A DNA stretch of 50,346 nt. Origin: Agmasoma carcini (nom. nud.) (Eukaryota > Microsporidia > Thelohaniidae). The position numbers were made by a program, and so were the translations under genes. The DNA is taken from assembly GCA_029232285.1 (NCBI GenBank), contig JAOXFI010000053.1:1-50346 (forward strand), given 5' to 3'. The notes beneath the pieces are model-generated. The model worked only from the letters and a program-made list of their open reading frames with translations. It did no database searches and was not told where the DNA came from. Of the stretch, positions 38,600-47,244 are shown one piece after another. Position 1 is the first letter of the stretch. Every line of letters begins with the position of its first letter.

Positions 38600-39650
38600 C
38601 AATTACAGTTCTTCGTTAAGTTTAAAAAGACAAAATTTTCAAAACCCCAATGCTTGTCTAAACAGAGCAACAAGCAGAGCCAAAAAACCGACCGGAGAGA
38701 TGAAATAAACCCTCTGAGATGGAACAAACCCTTTGAGATGAAACAAATCCTCTGAGATGAAATCCATTTATATATTTATTGAGATACGATCTGCTATGGC
38801 AATATTTTTTATCTCCTGTTTCGTTTAATCTTGCACCGTTATATAACGATTTATATAGAAATTCTATTATATAAATATTCTATGTTAGTTCCTAATGTCT
38901 CTCCTATTAACTCACAAGCCCCTCTTTTTATATAACCCTAAATATATTCTATTGGATTTAAATCGGGTTGCTAATCTGGTCAATCCATGATATTAATATA
39001 ATTTTTATTTAAATATGACTTTGTCTTGTTGAAAAGTAAACTAACTTAATCACATTATTTATGCTGAAGGATGTGAATTTTGTATATAAATCAATATAAT
39101 CACATAAATTTAACCTTTTATTTAATAGAACTAATCTTTTGCCTGAAACACAACCCCAATACATTAAACTACCACCTCTGGATTTTGTGTTTTTATTGAT
39201 GCACTCTTCTTTGCCCTTTCATTAAGCTTAGAATTGAACCCATAGTTTTATATTATTTTAATGGTATTTTGAATTTGAAATATTCTTTTATTTCCACCTT
39301 AAACGAGTTTCTTTGTGTAGTTTTAGTCAAAAAAGATTTATTAGTTGCAACTCTTGCATATATATTTATATAATACAATCTGTTTTTATAGTTATTGGTG
39401 TTGCATATAATGACAAGGTTTTTGTGAAAAACGGATTTTTTATAATTATTATTTTGCATTTCTAAACTATTGATATTGTTGTAAAATATCTTGCATTGAT
39501 GACTTTGTTAAGGCTGTGTTTTAGAAATATTTCTTATTGAAAATTATCCTTTAGAATTCTCATACGATTTTTAAAAATGATGGATTGAAATGGTTTTTTT
39601 TTCCAAATTTATAAAATTCGATCTAACCTAATAATTATAACAATATTTAT
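38600..39650 (-). pseudogene. Tc1 transposase relic (family C)
   Basis: Minus-strand pieces: SLMYWGCVSGKRLVLLNK at about 39178-39120 (the VMVWGCxSxxG motif), FQQDKVIF near 39035-39012 (QQDN motif with Asn changed to Lys), and QPDLNPIEYI near 38973-38940 (SPDLNPIE). The distance between the second Asp and the Glu codon is only about 25 codons, so part of the spacer is deleted. Stops occur within each motif region. Confidence 0.75.
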
Positions 39651-39754
39651 TAAAATGTTTTAATACGTCACCAAAAATAAATCATTCGAGGGGTGTCCGG
39701 GTATTTCCCGCTATTGTATTATAACTAACTAAATATAACTAACTAACTAATCAT

Positions 39755-39940
39755 TTATAAATAAAAACCTCTCAACTCATTTCCCCTTACTTTCACTACT
39801 TTATTGTTCTTCTCATCCAAAAGTACAGTTATATTCATTTTGCTATCTATTTCTAATATTTTACCATCCATTTCACCTTTCTTAAGGAATATTTTTGTTT
39901 GTTTGTTGATATTTTTCTTAAGATATGTTAAAATTTTCAT
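39755..39940 (-). CDS. SMD1: Sm protein D1-like, minimal
   Basis: The 61-residue product is a bare Sm fold: MKILTYLKKNINKQTKIFLK resembles the SmD1 start ([20 protein letters not shown]), then GEMDGKILEIDSKMNI is Sm1 with the conserved G and D..MN. VKVRGNELRGFYL is Sm2 (IRGNNIRYFIL). The family-typical RG-rich tail is absent and the linker between Sm1 and Sm2 is short. It belongs in the spliceosomal snRNP core ring. The ATG follows TTAAAAATAACCAT. Another D-type Sm or LSm assignment is possible. It starts only 38 bp from the tip of the family C transposon at its 3' side. Confidence 0.7.
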   Translation of the reverse strand: MKILTYLKKNINKQTKIFLKKGEMDGKILEIDSKMNITVLLDEKNNKVVKVRGNELRGFYL

Positions 39941-39949
39941 ATGGTTATT

Positions 39950-40125
39950 TTTAATCTAATTTATACTATACATAGCCTAATGTATATAACCTGATAATCT
40001 AATATATATAACCTAATATATAATAAACTAATGTATATAATCTGATAACCTAACACATATAACCTGATAATCTATATTATACATAACCTAACATATATAA
40101 CCTAATATATACTTAATCTTCTATA
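39950..40125. repeat. minisatellite (TATATAACCTGATAATCTAA)
   Basis: A run of ATATATAACCTAATATATAA / ATATAACCTGATAACCTAA variants fills the gap between the SmD1 start and the stop of the next gene. Confidence 0.85.
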
Positions 40126-40135
40126 CTAACTTTAT

Positions 40136-40570
40136 TTAAATAAGTTCCCTAACATGAAATGCTGCTTTACAACCTGCCCCTGATATTACAATAGACTCAT
40201 CATTCTCTGATAATTCATCAATACAAACTAACTCTGGTCTTTTTTCCAAATCATAAATATTTTTATCTAATATCAAAGTATTAGCTTCAAATGAATTATC
40301 AGATGTTGTTACTTCATATTTATTGTTATTAAATTCAATTTTTATAATATTTTCATCAAATATTTTAATTCCCATGTTTTTTGCTTGGTTATAGCAATTT
40401 TCCAAAAAATCTTCATTATTTATATTTGGAAAGCCACCAATGAAAGTACACTTAGATTGCAATACTTGATTTGTTCTTATAATAAGAGGTACTTTGTTGG
40501 AAGTATGTAAATAAATGGCAGCTACATATGAACCTGGACTGTTACCTATAATAATTGTTTGTATTTCCAT
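40136..40570 (-). CDS. miniature thioredoxin-reductase-like FAD-fold protein without NADPH domain
   Basis: The 144-residue product begins like thioredoxin reductase: QTIIIGNSPGSYVAAIYLHT (FAD dinucleotide fold), FIGGFPNINNEDFLENCYNQ, then MGIKIFDENIIKIEF and NTLILD. It then jumps straight to ELVCIDE...ESIVISGAGCKAAFHVREL, matching the extreme C-terminal FAD segment (GVFAAGDV...AAGxGxxAAxxAxxYL). The whole central NADPH-binding domain with the CxxC site (about 130 residues) is missing without breaking the frame. The GxGPAG loop reads GNSPGS. It cannot be a working reductase. The ATG follows AATTTTTTTTATCC and the frame is clean, suggesting a maintained gene. Confidence 0.7.
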   Translation of the reverse strand: MEIQTIIIGNSPGSYVAAIYLHTSNKVPLIIRTNQVLQSKCTFIGGFPNINNEDFLENCYNQAKNMGIKIFDENIIKIEFNNNKYEVTTSDNSFEANTLILDKNIYDLEKRPELVCIDELSENDESIVISGAGCKAAFHVRELI

Positions 40571-40755
40571 GGATAAAAAAAATTATGCAAAAAAATATAT
40601 TATAATGCATAAAAAATAATCAATATCATAATGCATAATAATTCAATACTAACATAAAAAAAATTCAATATCATGATGCATAATAATTCAATACTAACAT
40701 AAAAAAATAATTCAATACTAACATAATAACTTAATTAATTTAATAATTAAATTTC
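40571..40755. repeat. AT-rich repeat with ATGCATAATAATTCAATA
   Basis: Three or four copies of a CATAATAATTCAATACTAACATAAAAAA unit separate this gene from Elp4. Confidence 0.8.
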
Positions 40756-41529
40756 TTAAAATAACGTACAATCATTCTTTTGATCATTTTCCTCAGGTGG
40801 GATATCAATTTTCTCCAATAAACAATTAGTACGTCTCGTCCTTAATCCATACTTAACACTATCTAAATCATTAACTCTAAGTCTTTTATAACTACAAAAC
40901 CTATTTATATTCAAAATACAACTATAAATACTTCTAGTCTGAACTGTAACGGTATTTTCAATCTTAATTACATTATCAAAGAATTGATGAACTTTTATAT
41001 CATTTAAAAATAATGGCATTGATAAATAAATTGCATGATTATTTTTTCTTGTAATTTCTTTTAAATTATATAAAAATTCTTCTTTTTGATCAATTTTATA
41101 AAAAAGAGGTGAAAACAATGAAAATATAACGAAAATCTCGTTTTTCGTATCACTTAATTTCATAAGAAAGTCGTCCAATGATAAATCTTCACTTCTACTC
41201 TCTTCCTTTGTCATATCAAACTTAAATGAATTATCATCTAATACTAAATTGTTGTATCTCCAAGCAATTTGCATCTCTTTGTTTAAGCCTGTGCAAATAT
41301 TTGTCTTGTTCTGGTATCGAAACCTTTGTTTTTCATCTACACACATAACATTTGCTTTTTTATTCTCAGAACAAAATATTTTAAGTATTAAATTATGCAA
41401 ATTAGTTAGAGGATCTTCTAAGAATAAAGTTAGTGTTCCTCTTTCTACATCTATAAGTGAATCAAGTGTTGGTATTCCTGTTTCTATCTTTATTTTATTA
41501 TCTTTTGATGTATTTCTTACGAAAGGCAT
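40756..41529 (-). CDS. ELP4: Elongator subunit Elp4
   Basis: From the ATG at 41529 the product is 257 residues. It has the RecA-like fold of Elp4 in reduced form: IKIETGIPTLDSLI (GxPxLDxLLGGG in relatives, Gly-rich loop lost), LTLFLEDPLTNLHNLILKIF, FVIFSLFSPLFYK for the Walker B-like strand, and at the end VKYGLRTRRTNCLLEKIDIPPE, the clearest Elp4 signature. In the Elp456 ring it supports tRNA wobble-uridine modification by Elongator. The upstream in-frame Met codons lie within repeat sequence; the chosen ATG follows AAAAATTTATCCA. Confidence 0.8.
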   Translation of the reverse strand: MPFVRNTSKDNKIKIETGIPTLDSLIDVERGTLTLFLEDPLTNLHNLILKIFCSENKKANVMCVDEKQRFRYQNKTNICTGLNKEMQIAWRYNNLVLDDNSFKFDMTKEESRSEDLSLDDFLMKLSDTKNEIFVIFSLFSPLFYKIDQKEEFLYNLKEITRKNNHAIYLSMPLFLNDIKVHQFFDNVIKIENTVTVQTRSIYSCILNINRFCSYKRLRVNDLDSVKYGLRTRRTNCLLEKIDIPPEENDQKNDCTLF

Positions 41530-41569
41530 TGGATAAATTTTTATATAAAATATTTTATGCATTTGCATA

Positions 41570-41758
41570 AAAATTAATATTACCAAATTTATGCCTATTA
41601 CCAAATTTTTATATATTATACCTATTATTAAATTTATGCATTTACATAAAAATTAATATTACCAAATTATATATATTATGCCTATTACCAAATTATATAT
41701 ATTATACCTACTACCAAATTTATATATATTATGCCTATTACCAAATTTATATTATTAC
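41570..41758. repeat. minisatellite (TTATGCCTATTACCAAATTTATATA)
   Basis: Six or so copies of a ~27-bp unit containing CCTATTACCAAATTTATATA lie between the Elp4 start and the next gene's stop. Confidence 0.9.
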
Positions 41759-41764
41759 TTTATT

Positions 41765-42541
41765 TTATATCTTTTGCCACTCTTCTAAATAAATTTTATT
41801 CTCTTTTATTCTAATATCAAAAAAATTATTAGTAATTTTTTTAACTGTTCTTAAAATATTTATGCCTTCTGCATAATCATTTTCTCTTAATCCATATTTC
41901 AACTCATCCCAAACTATATTACAAAGAACATAACAATTATCATTATCATAATCTAAAACATCTATTTTAAGGTCTACTTTATCATTATTTATTATCTTTT
42001 TATCCATTTCATAGTATTTTATTAATATTTCATCAATTAATTTAAATTTATAAAAATTTCCATTGTTAGAATCTAAATAAATTATTTCTTCAAATATTTT
42101 TCTTAAGGTGCTTCTTTTTAAAAATTTTATACATTTTCTAATAAGTATAAAATTAAATATTTGATTTTTATTTATGCAATCTTCAAATAAATTATGCATA
42201 TTTGTTAATTTTTTTAAAATAATTTTATCAATATTTAAATTAATTTTTAAATAAGGAATTTCATTTATAAAAGAATCTAAATTATTTTCAATTATATTTT
42301 TTAAATTAAAAAAATAAGAAAAATAATGCAAATCTTGAAAGTTGCATAAATAAAATTTAGTTAATTTTACAAGAGTTAGATTTGAAATAGAAAGTGATGA
42401 TATATTTGGTAAAGTAAGATTATGGTCATTAGTACTGATAGAATTTGATATGTAAGAGTCTAAACTACCATCTAAAGTTGAAATTTGAATATTAGAAGTA
42501 GATTTGGAAAGTTTTTTAAAAAGTTCATCAAGTTTATGCAT
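41765..42541 (-). CDS. hypothetical protein, 258 residues
   Basis: I do not recognise the family. The product is Asn/Ile/Leu/Lys rich and mostly helical, with no membrane segment or signal peptide. It starts MHKLDELFKKLSKSTSNIQI. The C-terminal 70 residues look like a small mixed domain (LKIDVLDYDNDNCYVLCNIV ... GINILRTVKKITNNFFDIRI). The ATG follows AATTTTTTTTCCAT, as for its neighbours. It is part of a run of six minus-strand genes (SmD1 to the CM1 protein), which does not by itself imply a shared function. Confidence 0.65.
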   Translation of the reverse strand: MHKLDELFKKLSKSTSNIQISTLDGSLDSYISNSISTNDHNLTLPNISSLSISNLTLVKLTKFYLCNFQDLHYFSYFFNLKNIIENNLDSFINEIPYLKINLNIDKIILKKLTNMHNLFEDCINKNQIFNFILIRKCIKFLKRSTLRKIFEEIIYLDSNNGNFYKFKLIDEILIKYYEMDKKIINNDKVDLKIDVLDYDNDNCYVLCNIVWDELKYGLRENDYAEGINILRTVKKITNNFFDIRIKENKIYLEEWQKI

Positions 42542-42559
42542 ATGGAAAAAAATTATGCA

Positions 42560-42668
42560 AAAATATATAATTTAAAAATAATAAAATATATAAAATATAA
42601 AATATAAAATATAAAATATAAAATATAAAATATATATAAAAATATATATAAAAATATATAATAAAATA
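42560..42668. repeat. AAATATA simple repeat
   Basis: ATATAAAATATAAAATATAA repeats between two minus-strand genes. Confidence 0.8.
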
Positions 42669-42669
42669 A

Positions 42670-43086
42670 TCATTCATTCATTTTGCATAAATCTGAATTC
42701 TTTATGTATTCCCTTAACTTATTAACATCTAAATATTCTCTATTTCCTAACTTTTCAAATCCAACAAGAGTATCAACCAAATAACCATCTTTGAAAAAGG
42801 CAATGAAAGGTAAAGTTTTAATTTTCAAGTCTAAAACCATTTTCTTAGCATTTTCTACATTAATTTTACAGAAATGAACATCGTTAAACTCATTTGAGAG
42901 AAAATCTAATTTTTCATTGACCATTTGACATTTTTCAAATTCTTTATGATAAAAATGAATTATCATTGTTTTTGACATGACCATTTCAATAAGACAGTCT
43001 TCATCATATTCTTTAACACTAACTTCACACTTTCTTCTAACATAATCATTGTAAAAGTCTTCATCAATGTATTCATCATAATTCAT
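42670..43086 (-). CDS. PLP1: TXNDC9/Plp1-like phosducin-family thioredoxin-fold protein
   Basis: From the ATG at 43086 the product is 138 residues. After a short acidic helix comes a thioredoxin fold typical of phosducin-like Plp1/TXNDC9: MIIHFYHKEFEKCQMVNEKL (VCHFYxxxFxRCKIMDKHL in relatives, one Cys instead of CxxC), FCKINVENAKKMVLDLKIKT LPFIAFFKDGYLVDTLVGFE KLG. These proteins assist the CCT chaperonin in folding tubulin and actin. An open frame continues 77 codons further upstream through a 66-bp tandem repeat; the inner start is chosen because AAATTT TTATGTAAAAAAATTTGC precedes it and relatives end there. Confidence 0.75.
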   Translation of the reverse strand: MNYDEYIDEDFYNDYVRRKCEVSVKEYDEDCLIEMVMSKTMIIHFYHKEFEKCQMVNEKLDFLSNEFNDVHFCKINVENAKKMVLDLKIKTLPFIAFFKDGYLVDTLVGFEKLGNREYLDVNKLREYIKNSDLCKMNE

Positions 43087-43330
43087 GCAAATTTTTTTAC
43101 ATAAAAATTTATAATTAACAAATAAATTATGATCGAGTTCGATTCCCATATAAGACCATAAACTAGGACTAAATATAATTTCTATATATAAATTATGATC
43201 GAGTTCGATTCCCATACAAGACCATAAACTAGGACTAAATATAATTTCTATATATAAACTATTATCGAGTTCGATTCCCATACAAGACCATAAACTAGGA
43301 TCGAATTCAATTCCCATATATAAACTATGA
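43087..43330 (-). repeat. in-frame 66-bp tandem repeat upstream of the Plp1-like gene
   Basis: Three to four copies of a unit containing GATCGAGTTCGATTCCCATA and CATAAACTAGGACTAAATA. Each encodes, on the minus strand and in frame with the downstream gene, 22 residues of the type MGIELDHNLYIEII + FSPSLWSC, with an ATG in every copy and no stop. Confidence 0.9.
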
Positions 43331-43401
43331 TCAGTTCAACTCATATTTATAAACTTATATACTAACTATTTATTTAAATACAATATTATGATATTATCAA
43401 T

Positions 43402-44541
43402 TCATAACTTTAGCTTAAATGACCCTCTTGCTTTCTCTATTAATTTATCTTTTTTCAAAGATTGTGCCTCAAGCTTTGCATTCAAATTTCTTAATTCTTT
43501 GTTTTCTTGTCCTTTTCTAATGAGATATTTTTGACAATTGATCAACTCATTTTTAGCTAAATTAAAATCTTTTGTAAAATTTTCAACAAGATTTTTAACT
43601 TGTGCTTCAATCTTTCTATTATTATCAGCAAACATAGTTGCATTCCCAATTTCTTGTTTAAAAAAGCTTTGTTTTTCTTTTAAATCAAAAATTATCTTTT
43701 TGAATTGAACTACTAAGCTATTGACGGACGAGAATTTAATTTTAAGCTTTTCTAAGAATTTTAAGTTTTCTTCAGAAATTTGCAAATTCTGCTTAATTTT
43801 TTGTATTTTCATATTTAAATGCTCAATTTCTTTGTAAGAACGTTCAAATCCATTGTTTATGACTTGTAAACCATTATAATTCTCGTTTTTAGATCTTTTA
43901 AGCTCAATTTCAAGGCCATTTTTCATATTTTCTAAATTTTTATTTTTTCTTTTTAAATCAAAATATTCAGTTTCTAAATTTTTGATTTTTATGTTAAATT
44001 CATTAAAATTTTGATCATTTGAGACTCTCATTCGTTCTAATTCGATATTTCTTTTATTTATTTGGTTTTCAGCACTTATTTTTATATTTTCGAGTTCTTT
44101 TGTATGAGAAGAGGTGATATTGTTGATTTGGAGTTGTAAGTCTCTTATGATGGTTTCTCTATCATTGATTTTGGTTATACAATTGTCAATTTGGGTGTTT
44201 AGACTTTTACAGTGATTATTTAGTCTTAGGTTTTCGTCTTGTAGCATATTTAGGTTTTGGGTGGTGTTGATGGCTTCATTGTTTAGTTTAGAGTTGAAGA
44301 GTTCTCTTTCAGAGTGTAAGATGTTGATTTCTTTGTCTTTAGATGATATTTCTTGTTTTAAATCCTGATTTTGAGAGGTTAGATCAAATAAAGCCTTTGG
44401 TATGTTATTTGGAGTGTTATTAGATATTTGAGACTTAAGAGAGTAGTTTTCCTTCTTAAGAGACTCTATTTCGGCTTCATAATCCTTAATAGACTTTATA
44501 TTCTCAACAGGGTTAAATGCCATTGAGAAATTATTTTCCAT
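43402..44541 (-). CDS. coiled-coil protein with CM1 (centrosomin N-terminal) motif
   Basis: The 379-residue product is almost entirely coiled coil. Near the N-terminus, residues 11-36 read PVENIKSIKDYEAEIESLKK ENYSLK. This matches the CM1 motif (EqekxIxxLkKENFxLKLxI) of Spc110, Mto1, Cnn and CDK5RAP2, which recruits and activates gamma-tubulin complexes. I infer a spindle-pole-body receptor for the gamma-tubulin small complex. The remainder has long heptad runs with one break around the NSLVVQFKKIIFDL segment. The start is 372 bp from the divergent Csm3-like gene, across a simple repeat. A second Met at residue 7 is a possible alternative start. Confidence 0.65.
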   Translation of the reverse strand: MENNFSMAFNPVENIKSIKDYEAEIESLKKENYSLKSQISNNTPNNIPKALFDLTSQNQDLKQEISSKDKEINILHSERELFNSKLNNEAINTTQNLNMLQDENLRLNNHCKSLNTQIDNCITKINDRETIIRDLQLQINNITSSHTKELENIKISAENQINKRNIELERMRVSNDQNFNEFNIKIKNLETEYFDLKRKNKNLENMKNGLEIELKRSKNENYNGLQVINNGFERSYKEIEHLNMKIQKIKQNLQISEENLKFLEKLKIKFSSVNSLVVQFKKIIFDLKEKQSFFKQEIGNATMFADNNRKIEAQVKNLVENFTKDFNLAKNELINCQKYLIRKGQENKELRNLNAKLEAQSLKKDKLIEKARGSFKLKL

Positions 44542-44599
44542 TGGAGGTAAAATTTTATAAACATTTTTTTAAAAATGTGGAGGGATTTTTTATATTTGA

Positions 44600-44888
44600 A
44601 AAATGATATAAAAATAAAGTATATAAGTATATATAAGTATAATATAAGTATGGAATATTTAGTATATATAAGTATATAGAATAGAATATAAGTATAGAAT
44701 ATACAAGTATATAAGTATAGAATATACAAGTATATATAAGTATATAGAGTATATAAGTATATAAGTATAATATAAGTATGGAATATTTAGTATATATAAG
44801 TATATAAGTATACAAGTATATAAGTATACAAGTATATAGAATATACAAGTATATAGAATATATAAGTATATATAAGTATATAATTACA
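44600..44888. repeat. AGTATATAAGTATA simple repeat in a divergent promoter gap
   Basis: ATATAAGTATATAGAATATA variants fill the space between two divergent genes; overlapping minus-strand open frames here are repeat artefacts. Confidence 0.9.
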
Positions 44889-44912
44889 ACAAAATATCAT
44901 AAATTTTTAGCC

Positions 44913-45326
44913 ATGGACGAAAATGAAAGTTTTTTAAAGAGTGACACTTCGAACCAACCAGCCTCAATGACGAACATCAATTCATTTATGAAGGATGACT
45001 CATTCTTTAAGACCAATTCTTCCATGGTAAACAATGAGGATAACGTTAAGGAGGAAGAAAAGAAAAGATTTGTTGAATCTGCCGAAATGAAAAATTTTCT
45101 TACTTCTTCAAAAGGAATGTCATTTTTAGTTAAATATCAGAGCGATTCAGATAGGAAGATGAATTTAATTGAACAGGTTGACAATCTTATTGATTTTTAT
45201 GTGGCTTGGACTACAAATTTTCCAGTTAGAAAAAATCTTAAAGTTAGCAAATATGATTTTATCAAAGCAGTTGAAGATTTTTGTTCAAAAGGTGAAATTT
45301 CACAAATGTTTGAATATATGAAATAA
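44913..45326 (+). CDS. CSM3: Csm3/Swi3/Tipin-like replication fork protection protein
   Basis: The 137-residue product has a polar N-terminus (FLKSDTSNQ, FMKDDSFFKTNSS). The C-terminal ~70 residues resemble the Swi3 domain: IDFYVAWTTNFPVRKNLKVSKY, then DFIKAVEDFCSKGEISQMFEYM. In relatives this is LxxYQxWAxxLFPKAxFxDxIxxVEKLCxxKRMxxxxxEW. Csm3 pairs with Tof1 to stabilise replication forks. Only this half is family-like, so confidence is moderate. The ATG follows AAATTTTTAGCC. It heads a plus-strand pair with the diflavin reductase. Confidence 0.5.
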   Translation: MDENESFLKSDTSNQPASMTNINSFMKDDSFFKTNSSMVNNEDNVKEEEKKRFVESAEMKNFLTSSKGMSFLVKYQSDSDRKMNLIEQVDNLIDFYVAWTTNFPVRKNLKVSKYDFIKAVEDFCSKGEISQMFEYMK

Positions 45327-45329
45327 AGA

Positions 45330-45610
45330 TTTAGTATATTAGTCTAGTATCATATTAGTATATAGTATATTAGTCTAGTATATAGTATCATATTAGTATA
45401 TAGTATGTCTTGGCTACATTGTATCATATAAATCTAGTATGTCTTAGCTACATTGTATCATATTAGTATATATTAGTATATAATATATTAGTATATAGTA
45501 TCATATTAGTCTATTATATTAGTATATTATATTAGTATATATTAGTATATAATATATTAGTATATAGTATCATATTAGTCTATTAGTATATAGTATGTCT
45601 GTATATATTA
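45330..45610. repeat. minisatellite (TAGTATATAGTATCATATTAGTC)
   Basis: Interspersed copies of TTAGTATATAGTATCATATT and a 46-bp duplicated segment with GTATGTCTTGGCTACATTGT (45405 and 45437) lie between the two plus-strand genes. Confidence 0.9.
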
Positions 45611-45641
45611 TTTTATTTTCTCAATTTTATATATTTTTTTA

Positions 45642-45656
45642 TAATAAATTTTTATC
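45642..45656 (+). promoter_or_regulatory. AAATTTTTATC start-site motif of the diflavin reductase gene
   Basis: ATAATAAATTTTTATC abuts the ATG. Confidence 0.6.
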
Positions 45657-47237
45657 ATGACAATTCCAATTCTATTTGGCTCTCAAACTGGCAATTCTTA
45701 TCATTTAGCTAATTTATTAAGTACAAACTTTGATTCTTATGTTATGCCAGTCAGTGATTTTACAAAATATGACGGTTTTGTGGTTTTTATAATCTCAACT
45801 GCTGGTGATGGTTCATTCCCAGTTGAATCTATGAAATTTTATAATTTTTTAAGAAATTCAATTGGAAAAATAAAAATAAATATAAAATTTGCTATACTTG
45901 GCTTGGGTGATTCATCATATGAAAAATATAACTTTGCTTCTAAAATAGCATCAAATCTACTTGAAAGGTTGGGAGGTGAGTGTGTATTGAAGGTTTTTAG
46001 TGATTCACAAGATAAAAATGGGTTTTATGATGGTTATTATGAATTTACAAAGAATTTAAGAAGTATTCTTAAGACAACTTTATACAAAGTTAATGATAAA
46101 TATTATAATGAAGATTTATATAATAGTCATTATACTAAATGTGATACTAAATATGATAATAAATGTGATACTAAATGTGATAATAAATGTGATAATAAAT
46201 GTGATAATAAATATGATAATAAATATGATAATAAATATGATCATGATACTAATTATAGTCATGATAATGTTACTATTTATAGTCATAAATATGATCATAA
46301 CACTAAATATGATCATGACACTAATTATGGTCATCCTTCAGAACCTTTCACTGTTGAAATTATTGATAAAAAATCAATCACTTCTGATGTATTAGAAATA
46401 ACTTTTAATATTGATCATAATTTTACACCTGGTGATTCAATTTTAATTAGTTTTTTAACAAATCGTACATTTTTATATCAAATTGATTTCTTATATTTAT
46501 CTACCCTAACTAACACAAAGATATACAAAGATAAGCTAATATCCATCTATAATCACTATGACGAGTATTATTCATACATTGTACTACCAAAAAGAACATC
46601 TATTGATGTATGCAATGATTTTAACATAAATTTTGAATTTTATAGTAAAATATTTAGATTTTACACAATATTCAAATCTGGTAATTTTTACAAAATTTAT
46701 ATTAAGAAAGTTCAACATAAATTTAACAATAGAAAAATTAATGGAATTTGCAGTCACATTTTACAATATTCAAATATTTTAAATATTAACAAAATTTGTA
46801 AATCTAATTTATATATTAATTTTGATAAAAAGGTTTTAATATTTTGCACTGGTGTTGGTGTAAGTCTTGCCAGGTGCTTTGAATCGAATAATTCTACTAT
46901 TTACTATAATTTTAAACATTTAGATGATTCAATTGATATAGGAGATGGTGTATATGTGGCTAAAGATGATCAAAGTTATCAAAATAATTTAAATTTTTTA
47001 AAAAATAAAAAAGTACAAATTTTATCAGAAGATAAAAGAATTGATGCTAAAGTTTACTATTGTAGTAGTAGAGATTGTAATTCTTATATAACTGAAGCAT
47101 ATAAGCAGAATTATATTGAGAATATTGATGATTATATAATATTTGCTTGTGGTACTTACAAAATTAATAGAAGCTTAAGGGATATGTTTAAAGAAATATA
47201 TAAAAGAGATATAAAGTTTCAATCTGAGACATGGTAA
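45657..47237 (+). CDS. TAH18: diflavin reductase Tah18/NDOR1 with a Cys-Asp-Asn-Lys repeat insert
   Basis: The 526-residue product passes electrons from NADPH through FAD and FMN to Dre2 in cytosolic Fe-S cluster assembly. The FMN domain (about 1-140) shows ILFGSQTGNSYHLA, IISTAGDGSFPVESMKFYNF and FAILGLGDSSYEKYNF. Residues ~160-228 are an insert of CDNK/YDNK tetrapeptides coded by a 12-bp repeat (TGTGATAATAAA), followed by YDHDTNYSH-type units. The FAD/NADPH half is shortened: FTPGDSILISF, RFYTIF, KVLIFCTGVGVSLARCF, and the C-terminal YIIFACG ... FQSETW with the family's terminal ETW. The insert sits in the flexible linker between the domains, so activity may survive. Confidence 0.85.
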   Translation: MTIPILFGSQTGNSYHLANLLSTNFDSYVMPVSDFTKYDGFVVFIISTAGDGSFPVESMKFYNFLRNSIGKIKINIKFAILGLGDSSYEKYNFASKIASNLLERLGGECVLKVFSDSQDKNGFYDGYYEFTKNLRSILKTTLYKVNDKYYNEDLYNSHYTKCDTKYDNKCDTKCDNKCDNKCDNKYDNKYDNKYDHDTNYSHDNVTIYSHKYDHNTKYDHDTNYGHPSEPFTVEIIDKKSITSDVLEITFNIDHNFTPGDSILISFLTNRTFLYQIDFLYLSTLTNTKIYKDKLISIYNHYDEYYSYIVLPKRTSIDVCNDFNINFEFYSKIFRFYTIFKSGNFYKIYIKKVQHKFNNRKINGICSHILQYSNILNINKICKSNLYINFDKKVLIFCTGVGVSLARCFESNNSTIYYNFKHLDDSIDIGDGVYVAKDDQSYQNNLNFLKNKKVQILSEDKRIDAKVYYCSSRDCNSYITEAYKQNYIENIDDYIIFACGTYKINRSLRDMFKEIYKRDIKFQSETW

Positions 47238-47244
47238 CCTTGTA

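Larger units (their letters stand above)
37299..39716 (-). mobile_element. Tc1/mariner element, family C, with a Merlin relic inside
   Basis: Left tip CACTGAAAAGAAAACCGGAACCCC and right tip, reverse-complemented, CAATAGCGGGAAATACCCGGACACCCC are flanked by TA (37297-37298, 39717-39718). The homology continues for about 100 bp: TTTAATAAATATTGTTAT(G/A)ATT and AGGTTAG occur at the same distance in both arms. The minus-strand Tc1 transposase relic is at about 38.6-39.6 kb. A Merlin relic at 37.9-38.5 kb accounts for the extra kilobase. The arms are much more diverged than those of family A copy 1, so this is an older insertion. Confidence 0.8.

Noticed and set aside
43130..43320. Repeated GTTCGATTCCC resembling tRNA T-loops
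   Set aside because: It is part of a 66-bp tandem repeat; no cloverleaf can be drawn and all copies have the same context.
46093..46395. 100-codon frame of Met/Ile/Asn repeats
   Set aside because: Alternate frame of the 12-bp repeat inside the diflavin reductase gene.
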